Of a DNA stretch of 64,000 nucleotides, positions 41,886-50,725 are shown piece by piece; positions within the stretch are counted from its first letter, which is position 1, and each line of letters begins with the position of its first letter. Below the pieces are notes generated by a model. It saw only the letters and a program-made list of their open reading frames with translations, did not search any database and was not told where the DNA came from. Position numbers and translations under genes: made by a program. The stretch lies in the NCBI RefSeq assembly GCF_024160875.1, contig NZ_JAIULA010000001.1:124001-188000 (forward strand), in the 5' to 3' direction. The DNA comes from Ligilactobacillus ubinensis. Its GTDB lineage: Bacteria; Bacillota; Bacilli; Lactobacillales; Lactobacillaceae.

Positions 41886-42841
41886 GTTTTACAACATTAT
41901 TAATGACGGTTTTTTCAACCACGCTAATTTATGCAGCACCATTAATTTTTACAGCCCTCGGAGGAACTTTTTCGGAACGTAGTGGGATTGTTAACGTTGG
42001 TCTTGAAGGAATGATGGTTGTTGGAGCTTTTAGTAGTTCTGTTTTCACATTAAGCTTTTATAATATGTTTGGAAATGCCACAACTTGGATTTCCTTATTA
42101 GTAGGAGCAATTTTTGGATTAATTTTTTCAATTTTACATGCAGTTGCAACAATTAATTTGCGAGCAGATCATATTATCTCAGGAACTGTCCTAAATTTAA
42201 TGGCACCGGCTTTATGTGTTTTTTTGACAAGAGTTTTATATAATCAAAAAGGGCAAACCCCCATCATTAAGCAAGGATTAGGGACATATACTTTTCCAGT
42301 CTTGTCAAAAATTCCGATAATTGGCAAAGCATTATTTACACAAACATCATTGATAGCTTATTTTGCAATTTTGTTAGGTATTGTTAGTTGGTATTTTCTT
42401 TATCGCACAAATATTGGATTGCGGTTGCGATCTGTAGGTGAAAATCCTGTTGCAGCAGATACTTTAGGGATTAATGTGTATAAATATCGCTATTTAGGTG
42501 TTTTAATGTCTGGTTTTCTAGGCGGCTTTGGTGGAGCTGTAATGGCTCAATCAATTACATTAAACTTTTCAGCTTCGACAATTTCTGGACAGGGATTTAT
42601 GGCATTAGCAGCTATGATTTTTGGTAAATGGAATCCATTAGGTGCGACTGGTGCAGCTTTGTTTTTTGGATTAGCACAAAGTTTACCAATTGTTGGTGGC
42701 TATATTCCCTTTTTAGCGCATGTTAATTCATTCTGGTTTCAAGCAGCACCATATATTATTACAATCGTAGTATTAGTAATATTCTTTGGCAAAGCTGTTG
42801 CACCTGCAGCTGATGGAGTAAATTATATAAAAAATAAGTAA
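41882..42841 (+). CDS. nupC: Nucleoside ABC importer, permease 2
   Basis: 319 residues with about eight to ten hydrophobic helices; FSERSGIVNVGLEGMMVVGA and INLRADHIISGTVLNLMAPA are typical of YufQ-like permeases. Translationally coupled to permease 1 by a four-base overlap. Last gene of the receptor-ATPase-permease operon. Confidence 0.92.
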   Translation: MSFTTLLMTVFSTTLIYAAPLIFTALGGTFSERSGIVNVGLEGMMVVGAFSSSVFTLSFYNMFGNATTWISLLVGAIFGLIFSILHAVATINLRADHIISGTVLNLMAPALCVFLTRVLYNQKGQTPIIKQGLGTYTFPVLSKIPIIGKALFTQTSLIAYFAILLGIVSWYFLYRTNIGLRLRSVGENPVAADTLGINVYKYRYLGVLMSGFLGGFGGAVMAQSITLNFSASTISGQGFMALAAMIFGKWNPLGATGAALFFGLAQSLPIVGGYIPFLAHVNSFWFQAAPYIITIVVLVIFFGKAVAPAADGVNYIKNK

Positions 42842-42903
42842 TTGTGGTATATATAATAGAAGTAATTTTAAAAAAATAAATTTAACAGAATTAAATATTT
42901 ACG

Positions 42904-42947
42904 GTATCCCTATGGTTGGAAAGAAGTTCATCCAATCGTGGGGATAC
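42904..42947 (+). terminator. Hairpin after the nucleoside importer operon
   Basis: GTATCCC (42904-42910) with GGGATAC (42941-42947) and TGGTTGGA with TCCAATCG inside. There is no immediate T run, so it is a weak terminator or 3'-end structure. Confidence 0.55.
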
Positions 42948-43030
42948 AGTTGCTTAAGAGAAAAAAATTTTGAGCGTTAAACACTAAGTAAATAAGGAGA
43001 TATAGAGCTGTCAGCATAGAATCCAACTTG

Positions 43031-43070
43031 AGAAATCGATTTCAATAGTTTATATTAATCTGTGTATAAT
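43031..43070 (+). promoter_or_regulatory. Promoter with cre-like site upstream of the EEP-family gene
   Basis: AGAAATCGATTTCA (43031-43044) fits the cre consensus with one mismatch and has the perfect core GAAATCGATTTC shared with the cre at 31494. TTCAAT (43041-43046) and TATAAT (43065-43070) could be -35 and -10 (18 bases apart), so CcpA would block RNA polymerase. Confidence 0.65.
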
Positions 43071-43093
43071 ACAAAAAAGGGTGGGGGCACGAC

Positions 43094-43984
43094 ATGCGAT
43101 TACTAACCTTAAATTGTCATTCGTTACTTGAATATGATACAAAAAAACAAATTAAAGAAATTGTTGATTTCGTCGTCAGAGAATCGATTACAATCGTTGC
43201 ATTACAAGAGGTAAGTCAGTTAGTAGCTAATAAAAGTTTAGAACAAGCATCATTAGCTGAAAGTGGTTTTGTGATGCCCGCAGAGACAGATATTCCTGTA
43301 AAGGAAGGTAATTTTGCGTATTTACTGGTTCAGGCATTCAAGAAGGTGAAACTTTCTTTTTCGTGGACATGGACAGCAACGCATATCGGATATGATAAGT
43401 TGGATGAAGGTATAGCACTTTTGACATTAAAACCGTTAAGTGATGTTCATGCACCAGTAATAGTGGCAAGTTCAGAGTATGATCAGTATACAGATTATAG
43501 ACGAAGAAAGCTGTTGTTTGGAAAAGTTGGAGATGCAAAAGGATCAGTAGTGGCTACAGGACATCTAGACGGTTGGCAAAAAGATATTTTCTACGCCGAA
43601 TGGGATCAGGTATTAGAAAATCTGGCTGAATTTGCTGATTCTAAGGCAGCAGTATATTTATTAGGTGATTTTAATGTAGATGCTGAAAAAGATGAAACAA
43701 ACTACGCACATATTTGTCGCAAATTTATCGATACGTATGAAGTAGCCCTTTCTCGTGGAGATGGAATGACAGTACGTGGTTCTATTGATGGTTGGGAAGA
43801 TAGTGATGTTGCCAGAAGGATTGATTATATCTTAACGACAGATTCCAAAGAAGTAGCATACAGTCGAGTTTGTTTTGATGGACAAGAAACGCAAAGAATT
43901 TCAGATCATGCAGGAATTGTGGTAGAAATGGCTACTCCAGTAACTGTGCAAGTAACTGCCAATAGCAAAAGTGCGACAGCCTAG
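43094..43984 (+). CDS. Endonuclease/exonuclease/phosphatase-fold hydrolase, possibly a sugar phosphatase
   Basis: 296 residues with the full EEP motif set: LTLNCHS (4-10), ALQEV with Glu39, DEGIALL (104-110), GDFNVDA (191-197), RRIDYI and SDHAG (270-274). No signal peptide. EEP proteins include nucleases, sphingomyelinases and, in lactic acid bacteria, the maltose-6'-phosphate phosphatase MapP. The LTLNCHS start, its length and the cre-like site in front make a MapP-like sugar-phosphate phosphatase a reasonable guess. Against it, no maltose PTS gene is adjacent. The exact substrate remains open. Confidence 0.8.
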   Translation: MRLLTLNCHSLLEYDTKKQIKEIVDFVVRESITIVALQEVSQLVANKSLEQASLAESGFVMPAETDIPVKEGNFAYLLVQAFKKVKLSFSWTWTATHIGYDKLDEGIALLTLKPLSDVHAPVIVASSEYDQYTDYRRRKLLFGKVGDAKGSVVATGHLDGWQKDIFYAEWDQVLENLAEFADSKAAVYLLGDFNVDAEKDETNYAHICRKFIDTYEVALSRGDGMTVRGSIDGWEDSDVARRIDYILTTDSKEVAYSRVCFDGQETQRISDHAGIVVEMATPVTVQVTANSKSATA

Positions 43985-44028
43985 TCTCATGGTGGTAAAA
44001 TGTAGTAAACACATTGGGAGGAATTAAT

Positions 44029-44604
44029 ATGGCTAAAAGATTTGCAGTAATGATTGCTGATGGATGTGAAGAAGTTGAAGCATTAACGCCAGTTGATGTT
44101 TTTAGACGTCTTAATCAGGATGTAGATATGGTTGGACTTGAAAGCACCGAAGTTTTAGGTGCTCATAATATTAAACTAACATGTGACAAGATTTTAGATG
44201 AATCTCTTTTAGACTATGATGTCGTAGTCTTTCCAGGTGGAGGTCAGGGTGCAGCTAATTTGCGCGCTAATGACAAGCTGATGGGATTGATGCAAAGAAG
44301 AGCTAAGCAAGGAGCATGGAATGCGGCTATGTGTGCTGCACCAATTGCTTTTGCCCGTTATGGATTATTGAATGGAGCAAATTATACTTGTTATCCAGGA
44401 ATAAATGAAGAGATTAAAGATGAAGTTGAAGCTGGAAGTTTTCAAGAGGACATCGTAGTAGTAGATGAAACAGCGCACTTAATTACTAGTCGCGGACCCG
44501 CAACAGCTTTGGAGTATGCTTATAAAATTGCTGAAACTTTAGGCATCCAAACTAAGGATTTACGTAAGGCAATGTTGTATGACTTTTTAGCAGAAAATAT
44601 CTAA
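44029..44604 (+). CDS. DJ-1/PfpI family protein
   Basis: 191 residues from the ATG at 44029 (GGGAGG seven bases upstream). It has the DJ-1 nucleophile elbow with Cys102 in AAMCAAP and the assisting Glu15 in DGCEEVEA, the arrangement of YajL/DJ-1 proteins linked to glyoxal detoxification and thiol protection. No signal peptide. It is 44 bases after the EEP gene and could share its transcript. Followed by a long nested terminator. Confidence 0.9.
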   Translation: MAKRFAVMIADGCEEVEALTPVDVFRRLNQDVDMVGLESTEVLGAHNIKLTCDKILDESLLDYDVVVFPGGGQGAANLRANDKLMGLMQRRAKQGAWNAAMCAAPIAFARYGLLNGANYTCYPGINEEIKDEVEAGSFQEDIVVVDETAHLITSRGPATALEYAYKIAETLGIQTKDLRKAMLYDFLAENI

Positions 44605-44612
44605 AACTAATG

Positions 44613-44697
44613 AAAAAAGAAGCTTAAATATTGAAATGACGCTTAAAGTAGAGTTGAAAAACTAACTTTAAGCGTCATCTTATTAGGCTTCTTTTTT
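44613..44697. terminator. Nested-stem bidirectional terminator
   Basis: Outer AAAAAAGAAGC (44613-44623) with GCTTCTTTTTT (44687-44697) and a 14-base inner stem ATGACGCTTAAAGT / ACTTTAAGCGTCAT (44636-44649 with 44665-44678). Serves the convergent DJ-1 and hydratase-family genes. Confidence 0.85.
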
Positions 44698-44727
44698 ATT
44701 AATTAGATTACGAAATCAAACTGTATC

Positions 44728-45549
44728 TTATTTAGCGGCAACATCAACGGTAACTGTACCCAGATTGTTGTCAAAGGTAGCTTGCCATTTACCGGCACTT
44801 AGCGTTGGAGGTAAAAGAAATGTTCCGGAAGATACAACTGTATTAGCTGTAAATGTTTTACCTTGCTCTGCTAGTTTTTCGACTAACCACTTTAGAGAAT
44901 TAAGTGGATTGCCAAGGACCTCGGATGATTTACCGTCTAACAGCTTTTTATTATCATGGTAAAGTTCGCAATTAACGTTGGCTAGAGCAGCTGGGGTTTT
45001 AAAAGCTTTATTTGTGTCGAATTCTTTCCCATAGACAACTAAGCCACCTACTGCGCAATCTGACATTACCATATATTTTGATAGACTTGGAAACCAGTCA
45101 GAAAAACGAGCATCTGGTACTTCAACTGCACCAGCAACTGTTGTTTTGTTGAATAAGTCTTCTAATGTGTCTGTAGCCGCTAAATCTTCTTTGGCTCGAA
45201 AGGCAAGTTCTACTTCGACAAGCGGTTCATTAAGCTTTTTTAGTTCTACATGTGCTGGGGATTTGAGAAAACGATCTGCAACCTGAGCACCATAGAGTGG
45301 TGAAGTTGAAGCAAACATTTTTTGGGTTTCTTCACTTGTAAGTGAAACTTTGTATCCTCCCACCGGCTGATTTTTTAACTCCATTACGCGAGCTTGCACA
45401 CGACAAGCTGTAGCATCATCTAAAACCCGTTCTTTCCAATCGTCTTCATTAAGAGCACCAACATTAACGTACGTTTTATAGAGTGCTTGGGCAAATTCTT
45501 CTTGGGCAGTTGTTAATTTAACGGGTGTATTTACTGTTGTTTTAGTCAT
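44728..45549 (-). CDS. 2-keto-4-pentenoate hydratase/fumarylacetoacetase-family enzyme
   Basis: 273 residues from the ATG at 45549, behind GGAGG with an eight-base gap (a longer frame from 45576 has no site). GGYKVSLTS, EPLVEVELAF and AGAVEVPDARFSDW match the MhpD-like hydratase/decarboxylase fold that binds a divalent metal and a 2-keto acid. No aromatic meta-cleavage genes are near, so the classical role is unlikely. It lies downstream of an Ile-type T-box, which suggests it acts on a 2-keto acid connected with isoleucine supply or on a metabolite made when isoleucine is short. Substrate unknown. Confidence 0.85.
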   Translation of the reverse strand: MTKTTVNTPVKLTTAQEEFAQALYKTYVNVGALNEDDWKERVLDDATACRVQARVMELKNQPVGGYKVSLTSEETQKMFASTSPLYGAQVADRFLKSPAHVELKKLNEPLVEVELAFRAKEDLAATDTLEDLFNKTTVAGAVEVPDARFSDWFPSLSKYMVMSDCAVGGLVVYGKEFDTNKAFKTPAALANVNCELYHDNKKLLDGKSSEVLGNPLNSLKWLVEKLAEQGKTFTANTVVSSGTFLLPPTLSAGKWQATFDNNLGTVTVDVAAK

Positions 45550-45577
45550 ATTAAGTTCCTCCATCTTGGATGACAAC

Positions 45578-45697
45578 TTACATGTTTATATTGGTAAGTG
45601 TCATTATACTGTTTTTTATAGAATGTAGCTGTATAAATAATCGTAAAATACTAATCTGATCTGTATCCTTAATCTCACTAATGCCACTGTCTGACAT
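45578..45697 (-). CDS. Possible 39-residue Ile-rich peptide between T-box and hydratase gene
   Basis: A minus-strand frame from the ATG at 45697, five bases after GAGGTGAG, runs to TAA at 45578 (39 residues, beginning MSDSGISEIK). Seven of the 39 residues are Ile and four Leu. The ribosome site is good, and it is the first ORF after the T-box terminator, 28 bases before the hydratase gene. It may be a real small protein, a second leader ORF, or chance. I know no homologue. Confidence 0.4.
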   Translation of the reverse strand: MSDSGISEIKDTDQISILRLFIQLHSIKNSIMTLTNINM

Positions 45698-45737
45698 GAC
45701 ACTCACCTCTACTTTATGATTAATTTAAATTAAATCC

Positions 45738-46041
45738 AAAAAACGTCCTTTGATTAAAATTTCTTAATTGAAAAATTAATCAAAGGACGTTAAAAACGCG
45801 GTACCACCTTTTTTTGCAAATAAAATTTGCCTCACACGAACAGCTGATTAACTAGCGATTCGCTGGCACGTTAATGGGTGCACCCAACATACTCTCCCTA
45901 AATAGTTTGGTATGTAACTCGCGGATGATTTTCACTATGGTGGGTTAGCCGATTCACAGCAAATATCAGCTCTCTGAATAACCCAAACAATAATTACTTT
46001 TTCCGTTCAAAGCTTTTAATTCTCATCTGTATTTAATCTAT
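45738..46041 (-). promoter_or_regulatory. T-box riboswitch, isoleucine-type specifier
   Basis: On the minus strand the conserved T-box GGTGGTACCGCG is at 45808-45797, followed by the terminator AACGTCCTTTGATTA / TAATCAAAGGACGTT with a T run (45791-45738). Stem I elements AGAGAGCTGATATT and GCTGTGAATCGGCT are present. The specifier region GTGAAAATCATCC (around 45935-45923) offers ATC in both possible readings (45929-45927 or 45926-45924), that is isoleucine. Uncharged tRNA-Ile would favour the antiterminator and allow expression of the genes at 45697-44728. Confidence 0.88.
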
Positions 46042-46047
46042 GCCAGT

Positions 46048-46076
46048 ATATTAACGCGCTATTAGATGTCTGTCAA
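46048..46076 (-). promoter_or_regulatory. Promoter of the T-box transcript
   Basis: On the minus strand TTGACA (46076-46071), 17 bases, TAATAT (46053-46048). Confidence 0.8.
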
Positions 46077-46156
46077 TACTTTTTTAAAATTAAAATTATA
46101 AAAATTAGGAAATGGTGATTTTTATGATGATTTACTAATGAGACAAAATTATTTAT

Positions 46157-46534
46157 CTATTCGCTTTGGTGGCTATTTTTCAACGTAATTGTACTAAAAC
46201 TGGTTTTTGTATCAGGTGTAAGGTAAGTATATGCTTGCCAAACTTGCAAAGAATGAGTCTGTGATAAAGGTGTGGCGCAGACATAGAGAATGCCTTGACC
46301 TTGAGTAACCGTTTTAAGATGATGTGTTTGAACATCAATTCCAACGGCATGTTGAGAAGATGCTAGCTTAAGATTAGCTCCGATACTAGCTGCAGTTTCA
46401 GCTAAGACGGTATTAAGACCGCCGTGCACTAAACCAAAAGGTTGCAAGTGTTTAGAAGAGATGGGCATTTGTAAAAGGACTTTGGTCGGAGTTGAGGTCA
46501 TTATTTCAATATTTAATAATTCTAATAAGTTCAT
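46157..46534 (-). CDS. menI: Hotdog-fold thioesterase, likely DHNA-CoA thioesterase
   Basis: 125 residues of the PaaI-type hotdog family: FGLVHGGLNTVLAETAAS with catalytic Glu46 in the central helix. Such enzymes hydrolyse small aromatic or acyl CoA esters. Being divergent from menB, with the two starts only 80 bases apart, makes 1,4-dihydroxy-2-naphthoyl-CoA (the MenB product) the natural substrate. AAGGAGCG precedes the ATG. The functional name is inferred mainly from context. Confidence 0.8.
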   Translation of the reverse strand: MNLLELLNIEIMTSTPTKVLLQMPISSKHLQPFGLVHGGLNTVLAETAASIGANLKLASSQHAVGIDVQTHHLKTVTQGQGILYVCATPLSQTHSLQVWQAYTYLTPDTKTSFSTITLKNSHQSE

Positions 46535-46614
46535 AGAATCGCTCCTTAAATAAATTGTGCAAAATGTTATAATGAATTAATGTAAGTATAACATTTTAAG
46601 GAAGTGTAGCATAA

Positions 46615-47436
46615 ATGACAGATACAATGTGGGAAAACATCAAAACTTATTCAGAAATTATTTTTGAACGTACGGGTAAAATAGCAAAAATTACGATGAA
46701 TAGACCAGAAAAATTAAATGCATTTACACCTACAACTATTCAGGAAATGATAGATGCATTTACGATTTGTCGTGACGACAGTTCAATTGGAGTCGTCATT
46801 TTAACTGGAGCAGGTGAAAAAGCTTTTTCTTCTGGCGGAGATCAAAGTGTTCGTGGAAATGGGGGGTATGTTGGACCGGATAAAATTGCGCGGCTGAATG
46901 TTTTAGATTTGCAACATTTAATTCGTATTATTCCTAAACCAGTAATCGCGATGGTTAAAGGCTGGTCTGTTGGTGGAGGTAATATTTTACAGTTAGTGTG
47001 TGATCTAACTTTAGCAGCAGATAATGCAAAATTTGGCCAAACTGGTCCCAAAGTAGGTAGTTTTGATGCGGGATATGGTTCGGGTTATTTAGCGCGAGTT
47101 ATTGGTCATAAGCGGGCGAAAGAAGTTTGGTTTTTAAACCATTTTTATTCAGCTAAAGAAGCATATGAGATGAACTGGATTAACAAAGTTGTGCCACTAG
47201 AAGATTTAGAAAAAGTAACACTTGAATGGTGTGAAGAAATTTTGCAAAAATCACCTACTGCAATTCGTTTCATTAAAGCAGCAATGAATGCAGATACAGA
47301 TGGCTTGGCAGGATTGCAACAGTTAGGTGGAGATGCAACAATGTTGTTTTATACAACAGATGAAGGCAAAGAAGGGCGTGACGCCTTTAATGAAAAACGC
47401 AAACCTGATTTTGACCAATTCCCTAAGTTTCCTTAA
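46615..47436 (+). CDS. menB: 1,4-dihydroxy-2-naphthoyl-CoA synthase
   Basis: Crotonase-fold ring-closing enzyme of menaquinone synthesis, acting on succinylbenzoyl-CoA. 273 residues. Typical MenB stretches: [10 protein letters not shown] (oxyanion hole region, about 72-81), KGWSVGGGN (115-123) and [18 protein letters not shown] with Asp151. The C-terminal [11 protein letters not shown] is the conserved MenB tail. AAGGAAG lies ahead of the ATG. menE follows after six bases. Confidence 0.96.
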   Translation: MTDTMWENIKTYSEIIFERTGKIAKITMNRPEKLNAFTPTTIQEMIDAFTICRDDSSIGVVILTGAGEKAFSSGGDQSVRGNGGYVGPDKIARLNVLDLQHLIRIIPKPVIAMVKGWSVGGGNILQLVCDLTLAADNAKFGQTGPKVGSFDAGYGSGYLARVIGHKRAKEVWFLNHFYSAKEAYEMNWINKVVPLEDLEKVTLEWCEEILQKSPTAIRFIKAAMNADTDGLAGLQQLGGDATMLFYTTDEGKEGRDAFNEKRKPDFDQFPKFP

Positions 47437-47442
47437 GTAAAT

Positions 47443-48876
47443 ATGGAAAATTGGTTAGAAAAACGGATTGCATTATCACCGGATAAAACAGCGATTGTAA
47501 CTAAAGAAGACTCGCTAACCTATCGGGAATTAGGAAAACGAGTCGAAATTTGGATGCGGCATTTAGCAACTGTTATTGAAAAGGATTCTTTTGTAGGCGT
47601 CTTGGTAAATAATAGTTTAATGGGTTATATTACAATTTTGGCATTACAACAGTTAAACTGTACGCTGGTAATGCTAAATAAACGATTATCAGCAGATGAA
47701 TTACAGTTTCAAATAAATGATACTAACCTCAAGGTAGTTATTTATGAAGACGGACTTTTGAAAAACAAGCGATTAACCATGGTGAATTGTTTTAGTTTTA
47801 CAGCAATTGAAAATTTAGCAGTAACACCAGTAGCTGCGGTTGCGGATTTTAAAGACGAGCATGTAACAACTTTGATGTATACATCCGGCACAACAAGAAA
47901 ACCTAAGGGAGTTTGTCAAACTTTTCGAAATCATTTTTATTCGGCTGTGGGTTCAGCTTTTAATCTGGGACTAAGCACGGATGATAACTGGCTTTGTGTA
48001 GTACCTTTATTTCATATTAGCGGTTTTTCAATCATGATGCGGGCACTGCTATATGGAATGACAGTGACTTTAGTTAATCAGTTTGACGCTAAAGCAGTGA
48101 ATAAAATATTAGTTGAAAATAAAATAAGTGCTATCTCAGTAGTTCCAACGATGTTGCAACAATTGATAATAAATCAAAACTTGCAAAAGTACAATCCAAA
48201 GTTTAGATTTTTCTTGCTAGGTGGAGGACCAATTGATTTACATCTACTGGAGATTTGTCAAAAAAGAAACTGGCCGGTTATTCAATCCTATGGGATGACA
48301 GAAACAGCTTCGCAAGTGGTAGCGCTGAACTTTGAAGATGCACAGCAAAAAATAGGCTCAGTTGGAAAGACACTTTTTCCCGTAGCTTTAAAGATTGCAA
48401 CTGATGGTGAAATTTTATTAAATGCACCTAATATCACACCCGGATACTATCAATTACCTCTGCAAAATAAAACTAGTTTTGAGAATGGTTGGTTTAAAAC
48501 GGGCGACATTGGTTACTTAGATAAAGAAGGTTTCTTGTATTTACGCGGACGAAAAGGCGATATGATTATTTCTGGAGGCGAGAATATCTTTCCAGATGAA
48601 ATAGAAGCAGTTTATTATAATTTGAAAGATATTGTTCAAATAGTGGTGGCTGGTGTGCCAGATTCAAAGTGGGGCAGTGTGCCTGTTGCATTCATTCAGA
48701 CTAAAGGCATGATGAGTAAAAGTTTTTTGCGTGACTATGGTTACCAGCATTTAGCGCACTTTAAAGTACCGCATAGATTTTATCTAGTTTCTGATTATCC
48801 ACGAACAGCAAGCGGTAAAATAAAACGTCAATATCTGAGCCAACATAAACAGTATTTCTCAAACGAGTTATATTAA
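47443..48876 (+). CDS. menE: 2-succinylbenzoate-CoA ligase
   Basis: Adenylates succinylbenzoate and joins it to CoA. 477 residues of the ANL superfamily: YTSGTTRKPKGV (146-157) is the P-loop, with Arg152 where Gly is usual; QSYGMTETASQ and GWFKTGDIGYLD follow, and GKIKRQYL near the C-terminus carries the catalytic Lys. There is no clear ribosome site before the ATG, so it probably depends on coupling to menB. menF, menD, menH and menC are not in the window, so succinylbenzoate must come from genes elsewhere or from outside. Confidence 0.93.
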   Translation: MENWLEKRIALSPDKTAIVTKEDSLTYRELGKRVEIWMRHLATVIEKDSFVGVLVNNSLMGYITILALQQLNCTLVMLNKRLSADELQFQINDTNLKVVIYEDGLLKNKRLTMVNCFSFTAIENLAVTPVAAVADFKDEHVTTLMYTSGTTRKPKGVCQTFRNHFYSAVGSAFNLGLSTDDNWLCVVPLFHISGFSIMMRALLYGMTVTLVNQFDAKAVNKILVENKISAISVVPTMLQQLIINQNLQKYNPKFRFFLLGGGPIDLHLLEICQKRNWPVIQSYGMTETASQVVALNFEDAQQKIGSVGKTLFPVALKIATDGEILLNAPNITPGYYQLPLQNKTSFENGWFKTGDIGYLDKEGFLYLRGRKGDMIISGGENIFPDEIEAVYYNLKDIVQIVVAGVPDSKWGSVPVAFIQTKGMMSKSFLRDYGYQHLAHFKVPHRFYLVSDYPRTASGKIKRQYLSQHKQYFSNELY

Positions 48877-49303
48877 TAGTTATGGTTAAAATAAGGATAT
48901 TAGTATGTTTACAAATTAATGGAGAACTAGAGGCTCAATTAGGGACAACTGTTACGTGGATTAAGTAATTGGTTTTGAATATACATCATTTAGAAAATAT
49001 TCTTATATACAAAATGTGTAAATAAATGTAATTAACCTTATTAAATAGCTAATCCAAGGAACTTAAAAAGCTAATTTATTTTTATTATACCTTTGAAAAA
49101 ATTTTAATGTAGGCGTATACTTCAAGTGTAACCTAATTAATCGTGCACAACTTTGCTTTGCAATAAATTTAGCTATTTTTATATTAAAATGCAATATATT
49201 CTTATTTAAGTAGTGCAGTTTACTAGTATTAATTATAACTTTTTACATATGGTTATTTATATTATTATGGAAGTATCTTCTGTAGAACTTAGGAGGGGTT
49301 TTT
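48877..49303 (+). other. Intergenic region upstream of cydA
   Basis: 427 AT-rich bases. I see a possible promoter, TTGCAA (49158-49163) and TATATT (49180-49185), 16 bases apart, and a TTGCTTTGCAA symmetry (49153-49163) over its -35. No terminator with a T run is clear after menE, so read-through from men genes is possible. A 28-codon frame at 48882-48968 has no ribosome site. No convincing Rex site was found. Confidence 0.45.
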
Positions 49304-50725
49304 ATGAGTATTGTAACATTAGCTCGTTTTCAGTTTGCAATGACAACAATTTTTCACTTTTTCTTTGTGCCATTTTCCATTGGGACAGTTTTGATTGTTG
49401 CAATTTTAGAAACATGTTATGTAGTTACAAAAAATGAACAATATAAGCAGCTCACAAAATTTTGGGGAAATATTATGCTTTTGAGCTTCGCGGTAGGTGT
49501 TGTTACAGGTATTATTCAGGAATTCCAGTTTGGAATGAATTGGTCTGATTATTCGCGCTTTGTAGGGGATATTTTTGGAGCACCACTGGCAATTGAAGCC
49601 TTATTAGCTTTCTTTATGGAATCGACATTCTTGGGCCTTTGGATGTTTACATGGGATCGTGTAAGTAAAAAATTACACTTGCTATTTATTTGGCTGGTGG
49701 TTGTAGGTTCAATGGCATCAGCATTATGGATTTTAGCTGCTAATAGTTTTATGCAGCATCCAGTTGGCTATGTAATTCGACATGGAAGAGCAGAAATGGT
49801 TAACTTTTTTGCAGTGATTACGAATGCACAGTTTTTCTATGAATATGGACATGTTATCACTGGAGCAATCACGATGGGTGGTATCATAGTTGCTGGTTTA
49901 TCTGCATTCCAATTATTGAAAAAAGACAAATTAGAAAAAACAACAGTTGCTTTATATAAAAAGACAGTTCGTTTAGGTTTGGTGATTTCATTAGTGGGTT
50001 CTATCTCAGTTATGGGTGTTGGTGACTTGCAGATGAAGGCTTTAATCAAAGAACAACCAATGAAATTTGCAGCAATGGAAGGTGCCTATAAGGATTCAGG
50101 CGACCCTGCTGCTTGGACACTAATTGGTTGGGCGAACGAAGCTAAGCATGAAGAAGTATTTGGTATTAAGATTCCATATATGTTGAGTATTCTTTCATAC
50201 GATAAATTATCCGGTTCTGTTAAAGGGATGGATTCAGCTAATAAAGCATTAATTAAGAAATATGGGAAACGTAATTATTATCCAATGGTAAATATGATGT
50301 TTTGGAGTTTTCGTGTAATGGCAGGCTTTGGGGCATTGATGTTCTTAGTATCAGCATTGGGACTCTTCTTTACAAGAAAGAAAAAAGCTATTCTATATGA
50401 GCACAAGTGGATGTTATGGATACTAGGTATGATGACATTCACACCATTTATAGCTAATACATGTGGTTGGTTGATTACAGAATTAGGTCGCTATCCATGG
50501 ACTGTTTATGGTTTATTTACGATTAAGCAAAGTGTATCACCTAATGTCTCTGCAACTTCATTGATTATTTCAAATACGGTTTATTTCCTATTGTTTACGA
50601 CTTTAGCAGCGACAATGGTTAGTTTGGTTATTCGAGAACTAAAGAAGGGTCCCGAATATGAAGAACAGCAATTACAATTGGCTAATCAAGCCTCAGTTGA
50701 TCCATTTGATAAGGGGGCCTTTTAA
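49304..50725 (+). CDS. cydA: Cytochrome bd ubiquinol/menaquinol oxidase, subunit I
   Basis: 473 residues, about nine membrane helices, binding haems b558, b595 and d. RFQFAMTTIFHFFFVPFSIG holds His18, a haem ligand; FMESTFLGLWMFTWDRVS, NSFMQHPVGY (haem b558 His) and GRYPWTVYGL are typical. The Q-loop is short, the usual form in Gram-positives. AGGAGGGG precedes the ATG. It reduces O2 with menaquinol electrons and makes a proton gradient. No haem synthesis genes are in the window, in line with haem-dependent respiration of lactic acid bacteria. Confidence 0.97.
   Translation: MSIVTLARFQFAMTTIFHFFFVPFSIGTVLIVAILETCYVVTKNEQYKQLTKFWGNIMLLSFAVGVVTGIIQEFQFGMNWSDYSRFVGDIFGAPLAIEALLAFFMESTFLGLWMFTWDRVSKKLHLLFIWLVVVGSMASALWILAANSFMQHPVGYVIRHGRAEMVNFFAVITNAQFFYEYGHVITGAITMGGIIVAGLSAFQLLKKDKLEKTTVALYKKTVRLGLVISLVGSISVMGVGDLQMKALIKEQPMKFAAMEGAYKDSGDPAAWTLIGWANEAKHEEVFGIKIPYMLSILSYDKLSGSVKGMDSANKALIKKYGKRNYYPMVNMMFWSFRVMAGFGALMFLVSALGLFFTRKKKAILYEHKWMLWILGMMTFTPFIANTCGWLITELGRYPWTVYGLFTIKQSVSPNVSATSLIISNTVYFLLFTTLAATMVSLVIRELKKGPEYEEQQLQLANQASVDPFDKGAF

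Noticed and set aside
48882-48968. 28-codon ORF after menE
   Set aside because: No ribosome site, no terminator, and the peptide matches no family I know; probably chance.
49141-49163. Rex or Fnr-like site upstream of cydA
   Set aside because: TTGCTTTGCAA is symmetric but does not match the TTGTG-N8-CACAA or TTGAT-N4-ATCAA patterns.
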